From the NCBI GenBank assembly GCA_947460345.1, contig CANHGM010000005.1, positions 56,512-120,511 of the forward strand: DNA of 64,000 nucleotides, read 5' to 3'. Below, piece by piece: positions 34,171 through 42,391 of this stretch (the stretch's first letter is position 1; each line of letters begins with the position of its first letter). The notes under the pieces were generated by a model, which saw only the letters and a program-made list of their open reading frames with translations, did not search any database and was not told where the DNA came from. This DNA comes from Bacteroidota bacterium. Its GTDB lineage: Bacteria > Bacteroidota > Bacteroidia > UKL13-3. The position numbers and the translations under genes are program-made.

Positions 34171-35250
34171 TTATTCCAAAACTAAAATGCCAATTTTGCC
34201 TTTACTACCCACTAAAATTATTTTATCACCAAATTTTGCTTTTGAAACAACATTAAATCCTTCGTTGCTGAAAACTTTCCAAGTTAAACCTTTATCTATG
34301 CTTATATCTGTACCTTTTGTACCAGTAGCTATATATGTTTTAACATCTAATTGTTCAATAGAAGATTTATATCCATAAGGATTGGCATTTGTTTTTTTCC
34401 AAAAAGTTCCTGAGTTTGTTGTGATAAAACAATTGTCAGTAGAATTCTTATCTTCTAAATAATCCCCTCCCACAATTATCCCTGATTCATTATTAGAAAA
34501 ATATAATGAGAAAATTCCAGCTGAGGGTTTCCCTTGAGAAATGGGTGTTGATTTTCTGGTCCAATTCTTACCATAATTAGAGCCTATATATAAATGTGCT
34601 TTTTTTCCGCCAGTACCAATTACAACATAACCTTTAGGTAAGCATTGTATACTGCTGCCACTTGCTGCAAATCCAGCTTCACTATCTAACACAGTGGGTA
34701 ATATATAATTGGGAAGTGGTATCCATGTTTGCCCACCATTATTTGTTTCAATAATAAATATTTTTGAATCTACAGGGTCGCTAAATGCAATGCCATGATT
34801 TTGATCCCAGAAATCCATTCCATCAAAAAATATTTCACTTCGTTCGTTTGTATAAGTAACCTTCCAAGTTTTACCACCATCAGTAGTTTTGAGGAAATGA
34901 GCTGGAGAACCTGCACCCATAATAACTGCATTTAACGAATCAAATGCTTCAATATCTCTGAAATCAAATTTCTCATGGTTTTTTACTGTGTTAAATTTCC
35001 ATGTTTCACCACCATCATATGTAATACCTACTTTGCCATGGGTACCAGAAACCCACGCTATTCTATCATTCACAACTGATAACCCTCTGTAGCTTGATGT
35101 GTCGCTATTTGACACAAGTTTAAGCTTGGGTTCTAATTTTATATTGTATGGGTCAAAATCACTTTGATTGCTAGTTTTACTTTTGTTCTGAGCTTGAACT
35201 GAAGACACCAAAAGCAACATATATATATATATAATATTTCTCATCTTCAA
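34171..35250 (-). CDS. Secreted Ycf48-like beta-propeller protein
   Basis: 359 residues with signal peptide (1-20, SSVQAQ). Repeated blades end in Asp-box-like phrases: TYDGGETWKFN, TTDGGKTWKVTY, TNNGGQTWIPLP, SNYGKNWTRKS, TNSGTFWKKTN and SIDKGLTWKVF. This is the photosynthesis-system-II-assembly-factor/Ycf48-like propeller, widespread in Bacteroidota as a periplasmic protein of unknown role and often misnamed oxidoreductase. It follows the DoxX/thioredoxin gene by 2 bases, so they are co-expressed. Confidence 0.8.
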   Translation of the reverse strand: MKMRNIIYIYMLLLVSSVQAQNKSKTSNQSDFDPYNIKLEPKLKLVSNSDTSSYRGLSVVNDRIAWVSGTHGKVGITYDGGETWKFNTVKNHEKFDFRDIEAFDSLNAVIMGAGSPAHFLKTTDGGKTWKVTYTNERSEIFFDGMDFWDQNHGIAFSDPVDSKIFIIETNNGGQTWIPLPNYILPTVLDSEAGFAASGSSIQCLPKGYVVIGTGGKKAHLYIGSNYGKNWTRKSTPISQGKPSAGIFSLYFSNNESGIIVGGDYLEDKNSTDNCFITTNSGTFWKKTNANPYGYKSSIEQLDVKTYIATGTKGTDISIDKGLTWKVFSNEGFNVVSKAKFGDKIILVGSKGKIGILVLE

Positions 35251-35252
35251 AA

Positions 35253-36467
35253 CTATCTCATATATTTAAATACCTTAGCAGTATCAACCGGCACTGTATA
35301 CCCTGACCATTTTTTAAGTATCTTAGATTTCTTTAATAAAAACAAACCAGGATTAGAACGCATCATAGTTTTAAGAACAGTTCCATCCATACCATAAAAA
35401 GGGATATTCAAATTATATGTTTTCTTATAAGCTTCAGCCTCGGGCAAGTTAGTACTTGTGAGTAAAAATGCTTGGATTTCAGGATGATTTAACTTTACCT
35501 TGTTTATAATATTTGAGATGCGTTTCATATTGTCAACATTGGCTTTTACAATAGATGTTGTAACTATCATCAATTTGTATCCTTCTTGTTCTGTTATTAT
35601 ATCAGTAAATTCATTACCATCTTTATCAAACATTTTAAAATCATGGATGGGTGGATGATACCCTTCCCTGATAAGTTTATGCTTCGTATCTTTAAACTCC
35701 CATGTACTATCTGGTAAATTTGTCATTCCAAATATTTTTTCTTCACCTGAAACTTTATTTTTATATATAAAATTATATTCAAAAGAATCTGTTGGGGCCC
35801 CAACCGGAATAGTCATTTGTTCTACTATATCATTTCCTACTTTATAAGGTAAAAAATCTTTAGATGGTAAAGTATAAAAGCATATAAGTGGAAATGAAAT
35901 TGATACAAAAGCCGATACAAAGCTTGCAATGGCATTAATGACTGGGTTGAAAATCGACTCCATCTCTCTACGTTTTTTAAATACCACTATGATAAGTATT
36001 GTAAGAATTACATCCTTTAAAAAAGATTGCCAAGGTTGTAACTTTAAAAAATCACCAAAACACCCACAATCGCTCAAGGCGTTTATCATTTCAGGGTTTT
36101 GGTCTTTTACACCCATAATAGTAGCCATAACTTTAGAGAATCCCCATGATGGATTTGATTTGGCTAAATTGGCTAAAGCTGTATATCCTGTTAAAAAATC
36201 AAAGAAAATAATAAGCAATAAAAGAGCCCAGGCATTCCACACTGGCTTAAAACCTATTAATAACCAAACTCCCATCATCACTTCTAAAATACATATAAAT
36301 ATTGAAAGTCCAACTGTATATGGTTCTAACCATGACATATGAAAAATCTGAAAATATTCATCTAACTTATATGCAAAGCCATATGGGTCATTTGCTTTTA
36401 TAAGTCCAGAAAAGATAAAAAGTATGCCGACAAAAATCCTAGCAAACCAAAGTAATTTTTTATTCAT
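35253..36467 (-). CDS. DoxX-like membrane protein fused to a thioredoxin-like domain (BT_3928 type)
   Basis: 404 residues. Helices in the first about 200 residues start with WFARIFVGILFIFSGLIKAN, the DoxX/MauE-like signature, and contain DCGCFGDFLKLQPWQSFLKD with a CxC pair. The C-terminal part from about 245 (KMFDKDGNEFTDI, GYKLMIVTTSI, NIPFYGMDGTVLKTMMRSNP) looks like a thioredoxin fold without its CxxC. The layout matches the Bacteroidota BT_3928 family, which is uncharacterised. I infer a periplasmic redox or quinone-linked function. Confidence 0.8.
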   Translation of the reverse strand: MNKKLLWFARIFVGILFIFSGLIKANDPYGFAYKLDEYFQIFHMSWLEPYTVGLSIFICILEVMMGVWLLIGFKPVWNAWALLLLIIFFDFLTGYTALANLAKSNPSWGFSKVMATIMGVKDQNPEMINALSDCGCFGDFLKLQPWQSFLKDVILTILIIVVFKKRREMESIFNPVINAIASFVSAFVSISFPLICFYTLPSKDFLPYKVGNDIVEQMTIPVGAPTDSFEYNFIYKNKVSGEEKIFGMTNLPDSTWEFKDTKHKLIREGYHPPIHDFKMFDKDGNEFTDIITEQEGYKLMIVTTSIVKANVDNMKRISNIINKVKLNHPEIQAFLLTSTNLPEAEAYKKTYNLNIPFYGMDGTVLKTMMRSNPGLFLLKKSKILKKWSGYTVPVDTAKVFKYMR

Positions 36468-36544
36468 GTTATATATATATTTAAATACAAAAGCATTGCT
36501 AATGATGGAATATTAACAATGCTTTTACTTTATCTTTTTTATTA

Positions 36545-37981
36545 TTATTCGCCTTTAATAAATTCTATTAATTCACTTTTAGATGACTCAAAAGTGAATG
36601 CATCATTTACTTTAAAGTAATTGCCTTTATCATAAGTATGACTGTATGCAAATTTAGCAAATTCTAATTTTGTGTTTTCAAATCCAAATAGCTTTGTAAC
36701 TTGTAAAACCTGCTCACTCGTTAGGCAATTTTGACCCATGATTTGTTTAGCTACTTCCAATTTAGTGTTTTCAAATGAGTTAGAGCTTATAGATTTTTTG
36801 GCAGTTTCAAATGCTGAAGTAGCCATAGGTCTTGGGCAACCAATAGGACCTGTATAATCAGGAACATAACTATTATTGTTGTTTTGGTTATTGTTGTTCC
36901 AATTGTTATTCTGATTATTATTCTGATTATTGTTCCAATTGTTATTGTTTGGATTGGTAGTAGTGGTTGTAGTTACAGTAGTTCCCCAACTTGCATTTAC
37001 TGTTTGTATATAATTATTTAAGTCTTCAACTGCTGAGCTAATAGTAAATGCATTAAATACTACTTCATAATTATCAGGATCAAAAGTTCTTGAATAGGCT
37101 AATTTTGCGGCCTCAAGTCTGTTATTGCTAAATGTCAATACACTAATTAATTCATATACTTGTTGAGATGTTAAACATTGAGTATTAATTATTTTTTTGC
37201 ATGTAATAAGTCTTCCTGCTTCTGTTTTTTGAGCACGTACTTTATTTTTTTGTAATAAAAATAAATTCGAAGGAAGTGGAGCATTGCACCCAACATGTCC
37301 GGTATTATTTATTTGATATCCAGAGTTCGAACTATACGTTGTATTTGTGCTAGTATTATTATACGAAGTGCTGGTTTGAGTGTTCATGCCATTGCTGTTA
37401 ACATTGGTTCCTAATCCGTTTACATTCACATTCATTGATACATTTCCATTAGGATCGGTATTGATTCCAACATTGGTGTCCATTCCTGTACCAGGCATAT
37501 TGGTATTGTTTGTATATCCATAACCATTAGGTTGGTAAGTAATAGTTTGTTGTTGATTGGGATAATTGTTTGCCATATTAGTTGTAATAGGAATCTCTGA
37601 TAAGGCTTTGATTACAAATTTAGTTTCAGTGTTTGTAGCATTAGGTAAACCTACACTGTTTAAACCATTATTAACTTTGTTTCTAGTATCAAGGTCTTTA
37701 AGTCTAATTTTCCAAGTTTTCTCAGATCCTGGGTTGATAGATATTTTATCATTAATTGAACCATTTGTTTTATCTTCAAATTCAACTCTAACTTGATATA
37801 TATTTGAAGGCATTTGTTCAACTTTAACATTACTTAATGGCATTTGATTTTGTTGATTGCCATTAATAAAAAGTGTGAATTTTTCTCCTTTTTCAGTAAA
37901 AAATACCATATTGGAATTTTGAGCTTGTAAAAAAGTTAAACTTAAGAATAGGAGCGTTGTAAATATGAATAATTTTTTCAT
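36545..37981 (-). CDS. Secreted protein with two DUF4476 domains and Asn-rich linkers
   Basis: 478 residues from ATG 37981 (MKKLFIFTTLLFLSLTFLQA signal peptide). The ATG at 38017 lies upstream of a good promoter, so I reject it. Two homologous about 90-residue DUF4476 domains follow: one with CLTSQQVYELISVLTFSNNR and KLAYSRTFDPDNYEVVFNAF, one at the C-terminus with CLTSEQVLQVTKLFGFENTK and KFAYSHTYDKGNYFKVNDAF. They are separated by Thr/Asn tracts, notably an NNNQN-type repeat around 36880-36955. DUF4476 is a helical domain of unknown function in secreted proteins. Confidence 0.85.
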   Translation of the reverse strand: MKKLFIFTTLLFLSLTFLQAQNSNMVFFTEKGEKFTLFINGNQQNQMPLSNVKVEQMPSNIYQVRVEFEDKTNGSINDKISINPGSEKTWKIRLKDLDTRNKVNNGLNSVGLPNATNTETKFVIKALSEIPITTNMANNYPNQQQTITYQPNGYGYTNNTNMPGTGMDTNVGINTDPNGNVSMNVNVNGLGTNVNSNGMNTQTSTSYNNTSTNTTYSSNSGYQINNTGHVGCNAPLPSNLFLLQKNKVRAQKTEAGRLITCKKIINTQCLTSQQVYELISVLTFSNNRLEAAKLAYSRTFDPDNYEVVFNAFTISSAVEDLNNYIQTVNASWGTTVTTTTTTNPNNNNWNNNQNNNQNNNWNNNNQNNNNSYVPDYTGPIGCPRPMATSAFETAKKSISSNSFENTKLEVAKQIMGQNCLTSEQVLQVTKLFGFENTKLEFAKFAYSHTYDKGNYFKVNDAFTFESSKSELIEFIKGE

Positions 37982-38002
37982 GATGACTAATTTAATGATG
38001 TG

Positions 38003-38031
38003 CAAATTTAATTTCAATTACCTTGCCAAAA
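38003..38031 (-). promoter_or_regulatory. Complete promoter for the DUF4476 gene
   Basis: Minus strand: TTTTG at 38031-38027, 16-base spacer, TAAATTTG at 38010-38003. The leader to ATG 37981 is about 17 bases, which fixes the start downstream of 38017. Confidence 0.55.
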
Positions 38032-38084
38032 TAAAAAATCTATTGAATTACAAAATATTCAATTACTTTTCATAAAAATATAAA

Positions 38085-38092
38085 TAGTTTTG
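38085..38092 (+). promoter_or_regulatory. TAnnTTTG -7 element for the PAP2 gene
   Basis: TAGTTTTG ends 15 bases before the ATG at 38108 and overlaps the alternative upstream start at 38090, which supports the 38108 start. Confidence 0.4.
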
Positions 38093-38107
38093 ATTTATTA
38101 TTGCACT

Positions 38108-38680
38108 ATGTGGCAATGGCTAATAGAAATAGACAAAAGTTTTTTTTATTTTATAAACTCCTCCCTTTCAAATCCTTTTTTTGACTTGATTTTACCTCCT
38201 ATAAGAAATAGTAAAAACTGGATATTTCTTTATTTGATTATTGTTTTCTTAGCATTCAAATCAAAAGGTCTTAAATACACAACGTATATAATGTTGCTAG
38301 CTGGGTTTACTATATTTTTATGTGATTTCATTATTGCAAATAATTTAAAACATTACTTTGAAAGGCTTAGACCATGTAATGATGAATCGATGAATGTACA
38401 TTTACTAATAGAAAGGTGCGGCAGTGGATTTAGTTTTGTTTCAGCACATGCATGTAATCATTTTGCTATAGCTTTTATAATAAACAACATTTTACACTTA
38501 CGCTTTAAACACACATATTTTTTAGTGTATATTTGGGCTGCAATCATTAGTTTTGCACAAGTATATGTAGGTGTACACTTTCCTTTTGACGTTATATGTG
38601 GTGGTATATTGGGTGCTACAGTTGGTTGGTTTACTACATCTATTTTATCTCCTATTTTTATTCGAAAATTAAATATATGA
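38108..38680 (+). CDS. PAP2-family membrane phosphatase
   Basis: 190 residues from ATG 38108 (MWQWLIEIDKSFFYFIN). Six hydrophobic helices and the three PAP2 motifs: KHYFERLRP (KxxxxxxRP), FSFVSAHACN (motif 2, SAH in place of PSGH) and VYVGVHFPFDVI (SxxxxxHxxxD type). It probably dephosphorylates a lipid phosphate such as undecaprenyl pyrophosphate, in line with the neighbouring cell-wall enzyme, but lipid A phosphatases look similar. Its stop overlaps the ZIP start (ATGA). Confidence 0.86.
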   Translation: MWQWLIEIDKSFFYFINSSLSNPFFDLILPPIRNSKNWIFLYLIIVFLAFKSKGLKYTTYIMLLAGFTIFLCDFIIANNLKHYFERLRPCNDESMNVHLLIERCGSGFSFVSAHACNHFAIAFIINNILHLRFKHTYFLVYIWAAIISFAQVYVGVHFPFDVICGGILGATVGWFTTSILSPIFIRKLNI

Positions 38681-39414
38681 ATCCAATATATTACTTTGTA
38701 ATGATGCTAGCTCCATTAATAGGTGGTCTTGGGGGAATATATATGTCTAAAGGAGACAGAAGTTTGCTTAAAATTTTTATGGCCTTTAGTGGTGCATATT
38801 TGTTTTCAGTTTCTGTTATTAGCCTAATTCCAGAAATTTATGAAAAAATACCCGGTAAGATTGCAGGCATAGGCATTCTAGCTGGTTTTTTAATTCAACT
38901 TGTTATCGAGCAATTTTCACACGGGGTTGAGCATGGCCATATTCACGAAGGCAAAAACAATCATTTACATCAACATGACCACTCTTTACCTCTTGGTATT
39001 TTTATAAGTTTATCTTTTCATTCTTTTTTAGAAGGGATGCCCTTAGGTGGGATAGTTTTCTCAGACCCTAAAACTTTTTTTACTTTATTAGGAGGAATCT
39101 CATTGCACGAAATACCTGCTTCTTTTGCCTTAATGACCGTATTTAGACACCAAATTGGCAACCCTAAAAAAACCCTTATATGGTTATTTTTATATAGTAT
39201 TATGGCTCCTGCTGGTGCTTTACTGGCTTTTAATTTTAAACAAATGGCTTTCCCTGCATCATATATGAGTGTTTTAATGGCTGTAGTGGTAGGATTCTTC
39301 TTACATATTTCTACAACAATATTGTTTGAAAACAGCGAGAATCATTTATATAATAAAATTAAACTTTTAGCTATTGGTGTTGGTGTTTCATTAGCTTGTA
39401 TTATGCAATTCTAA
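38677..39414 (+). CDS. ZIP-family metal transporter
   Basis: 245 residues from the ATG at 38677, which overlaps the PAP2 stop (ATGA). The longer frame back to 38596 would run through the PAP2 coding region and is rejected. Eight helices; a His-rich loop (EQFSHGVEHGHIHEGK, HLHQHDHS) between helices 3 and 4; metal-site helices LSFHSFLEGMPLG and SLHEIPASFALM with the ZIP His/Glu residues. It imports divalent metal such as zinc or iron. Confidence 0.9.
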   Translation: MNPIYYFVMMLAPLIGGLGGIYMSKGDRSLLKIFMAFSGAYLFSVSVISLIPEIYEKIPGKIAGIGILAGFLIQLVIEQFSHGVEHGHIHEGKNNHLHQHDHSLPLGIFISLSFHSFLEGMPLGGIVFSDPKTFFTLLGGISLHEIPASFALMTVFRHQIGNPKKTLIWLFLYSIMAPAGALLAFNFKQMAFPASYMSVLMAVVVGFFLHISTTILFENSENHLYNKIKLLAIGVGVSLACIMQF

Positions 39415-39422
39415 ATTAATAT

Positions 39423-42371
39423 ATGTTTAATAAAATCATAAAAACCATCATCATTGTTTGTGTATTTACAAATAATATATATGCACAAAAAATAGCTAAT
39501 TTTGAAATAGGAATTGATGGATTAAAATGGGTGGATTCAGTTTTTAATACATTAACACCTGAAAGAAAACTTGGCCAATTATTTATGATTGCTGAGTTTA
39601 GTGATTTAGAGAAGACAACTAAAGATGAAACCACCTGCCTAATTAAAGAATATGGTTTAGGTGGGATTTGTTTTTTTAAAGGCACTCCCTTAAAGCAAGC
39701 TTTGCTTACAAATTATCTTCAAAGTATTTCAAAAGTTCCTATGTTGATTTCTATGGATGCAGAATTTGGATTAGCTATGAGATTAGACAGTGTTGTAAGT
39801 TATCCTAAACAAATGGCTTTGGGTTCTTCAAATGATACTAATGCTATTTATCATTTTGCTGATGATGTAGCTAAGCAATGTAAAAGACTTGGTGTACACG
39901 TAAGTTTCTCACCAGTTGCAGATGTCAATAACAATAGATTAAACCCTGTTATTGGCGATAGAAGTTTTGGTGAAGATAAAAATAAAGTTGCTTTATATAC
40001 ATATGCCTATATGAAAGGATTGGAAGACAACCATGTAATGGCTTGTGCAAAGCATTTTCCTGGACATGGGAATACCATCAGTGATTCACATTTAGATCTT
40101 CCATTAATTAACCAGCCCCGTGCTGAAATTGACAGTGTAGAATTATATCCCTTTAAATACTTGTTTAAGCATAATATTAAAAGCATTATGGCGGGGCATT
40201 TATATATACCTGCTATTGACAGTACTCCGCTGTTAGCAACATCTATAAGTCAAATTGCTATTAAAGAATTATTGCGTAAAGAACTTAAGTATGATGGTTT
40301 AGTATATACAGATGCTTTAAATATGAAAGGTGTAAGCAAATATTATTTACCACACGAACTTAACCTAAAAGCCTTAAAAGCTGATAATGATGTGCTCTTA
40401 TATGCTGAAGATATTCCTCAGTCTATTTCATATATACTCTCATCTGTTCGAAATGGAAGTATTACACAAGAAGAAATTGATAACAAAGTTAAAAGAATTT
40501 TAGCTGCTAAATATTGGTGTGGTTTGAATCATTTTTTAGCCATTGATACCACCAACTTATACGAAGATTTGAACAAACCAGAATATGTATATCACAGGAA
40601 TGACGTTGCTATTAAAAGTGTTATAGTTCTTAAAAACGAAAACAATCTGATTCCTTTTCAATTCAAGAAAAACAAAAAAACGCTTTTACTGAATGTAGGA
40701 TATAACCAACCAACAACATTTGAAAAAAGAGCAAATTTATATCTTTCTTGTAAAATTGTAAATATTGACAAAAACGAATCTAAATCGTATTTTGATTCTA
40801 TATATCAATGGATTGATGAACAAGATTTTGATATCATTATTGCATCATTACACAGCACTAGTAGGTTTATAACTAAAAAATATGGATTTACGACACAGGC
40901 AGTTAGCTTTGTTAATCAATTACCAAAGAAAAAAACAATATATATACATTTTGGAAATTTATATGCAATAGATTCATTCCCGAACTTCAAAAATATTATA
41001 TTGGCACATGAAGATTGGGAATATTGGCATCATGCCGCTGCTGAAATTTTATTTACAGGATATGGAATTAACCATAAAGCTTCTATGCCAATAACAGCTA
41101 GTGATGAATATAAATTAAATCAATCTGACTACAATAGCCAATCTATCAACAATCATTTAAGTTTTGCAACAGGCTATGCCGTAGGCATAAACGAAAAAAA
41201 ATTATATAAAATTGACAGCATTTGTAATGAAGCAATTTTACAAAAAGCTATGCCTGGTTGTCAAGTTTTAGCGGCAAAAGATGGAAAAGTTTTTTATTAT
41301 AAATCATTTGGTACCTTTTCATATAATGACACAGTGAAGGTAAGTAATGAAAGTATATACGATATTGCATCTGTAAGTAAAATATTATCAACTACTTTAG
41401 CTGTTATGAAGCTATATAGTCAACATAAAATTGATTTAAATGCAAAATTATCTAAGTATATAAAAGAATTACGAAAAACAAACAAAAAAGATATTACCAT
41501 TAGAGAAGCATTAACTCACACCGCAGGACTTCAAGAGTGGATTCCTTTTTATACAAATACAAAGAAAGACGATACAACTATATATAGTACTTTTAGTCAT
41601 AACGAGTATATAATACAAGTTGCAGATAGTATGTATATGAATAAAAACTATATAGACAGTATGTATGCAATTATATATCGTTCGCCTTTAAAAAACCAAG
41701 GGCAATATGCTTATAGTGATATAGGTTTTATATTATTGAAAAAAGTTGTGGAGAAAGTAAGTGGGGACAAATTTGATGATTATGTAAAAGACAATATATA
41801 TAAGCCACTTTCGCTTAATTACATAACATGGAACCCTCTTAAAAATGGTTATACTAAAAGCAAGATAGTTCCTACTGAGAATGATACAATATTTAGAAAA
41901 CAATTAATACAAGGTTACGTACACGACCCAGCAGCTGCCATGATGGGAGGTATAGGTGGGCATGCAGGTTTATTCTCGAATGCATTTGATGTTGCACAAC
42001 TCATGCAGTTTTTATTAAACAAGGGTACATATAATATGCTATCTCTTTTTAGTCCTGCAGTAGTTGATACCTTTATTCAAAAACAATGGGATGTTAGAAG
42101 AGGTTTAGGTTTTGATAAAACAGAGGTAGAAAAAGAAAAATCATCTCCATGTTCTAAAAAAGTGGGTAACAATACATTTGGTCATCAAGGTTTTACTGGA
42201 ACATGTACTTGGGCTGATCCTAGCACAGGAATAATATATGTTTTTTTATCAAACAGGGTAAACCCATCTGCTAGTAACACCAAACTTTCTCAACTAAGCG
42301 TTAGAACCAGTATTCAAGATATAATCTATGAATCAATAGATACTACCAAACTTAAAACAACAGCATACTAA
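39423..42371 (+). CDS. Secreted GH3 beta-N-acetylglucosaminidase fused to a beta-lactamase-like serine hydrolase
   Basis: 982 residues. Signal peptide 1-21 (NNIYAQ). GH3 N-domain about 35-370 has ACAKHFPGHGNTISDSHLDL (K210-H-F-P-G-H-G, the NagZ-type His loop) and the nucleophile in VYTDALNMKGV (Asp at 297). The middle about 370-590 is the GH3 C-domain. The C-terminal about 600-980 is a class C beta-lactamase/PBP-like fold with S650-V-S-K653, YAYSDIG (YxN-like) and HQGFTGT (HxG). The double enzyme is common in Bacteroidota and likely trims peptidoglycan during recycling. It lies 8 bases after the ZIP gene. Confidence 0.88.
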   Translation: MFNKIIKTIIIVCVFTNNIYAQKIANFEIGIDGLKWVDSVFNTLTPERKLGQLFMIAEFSDLEKTTKDETTCLIKEYGLGGICFFKGTPLKQALLTNYLQSISKVPMLISMDAEFGLAMRLDSVVSYPKQMALGSSNDTNAIYHFADDVAKQCKRLGVHVSFSPVADVNNNRLNPVIGDRSFGEDKNKVALYTYAYMKGLEDNHVMACAKHFPGHGNTISDSHLDLPLINQPRAEIDSVELYPFKYLFKHNIKSIMAGHLYIPAIDSTPLLATSISQIAIKELLRKELKYDGLVYTDALNMKGVSKYYLPHELNLKALKADNDVLLYAEDIPQSISYILSSVRNGSITQEEIDNKVKRILAAKYWCGLNHFLAIDTTNLYEDLNKPEYVYHRNDVAIKSVIVLKNENNLIPFQFKKNKKTLLLNVGYNQPTTFEKRANLYLSCKIVNIDKNESKSYFDSIYQWIDEQDFDIIIASLHSTSRFITKKYGFTTQAVSFVNQLPKKKTIYIHFGNLYAIDSFPNFKNIILAHEDWEYWHHAAAEILFTGYGINHKASMPITASDEYKLNQSDYNSQSINNHLSFATGYAVGINEKKLYKIDSICNEAILQKAMPGCQVLAAKDGKVFYYKSFGTFSYNDTVKVSNESIYDIASVSKILSTTLAVMKLYSQHKIDLNAKLSKYIKELRKTNKKDITIREALTHTAGLQEWIPFYTNTKKDDTTIYSTFSHNEYIIQVADSMYMNKNYIDSMYAIIYRSPLKNQGQYAYSDIGFILLKKVVEKVSGDKFDDYVKDNIYKPLSLNYITWNPLKNGYTKSKIVPTENDTIFRKQLIQGYVHDPAAAMMGGIGGHAGLFSNAFDVAQLMQFLLNKGTYNMLSLFSPAVVDTFIQKQWDVRRGLGFDKTEVEKEKSSPCSKKVGNNTFGHQGFTGTCTWADPSTGIIYVFLSNRVNPSASNTKLSQLSVRTSIQDIIYESIDTTKLKTTAY

Positions 42372-42391
42372 TTACTTGAATATATATATAT

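Noticed and set aside
35929..36342. 137-codon open frame on the plus strand
   Set aside because: Lies fully inside the DoxX/thioredoxin gene on the other strand, with no signal or family pattern.
36880..36955. Repeated short units, CRISPR-like at first sight
   Set aside because: They encode an Asn/Gln-rich linker in frame and lack unique spacers.
37982..38017. Upstream start of the DUF4476 protein
   Set aside because: It sits upstream of the predicted transcription start and before a clean signal peptide start.
38596..38676. Upstream extension of the ZIP transporter gene
   Set aside because: Runs inside the PAP2 gene; the ATGA overlap at 38677 gives the correct N-terminus.
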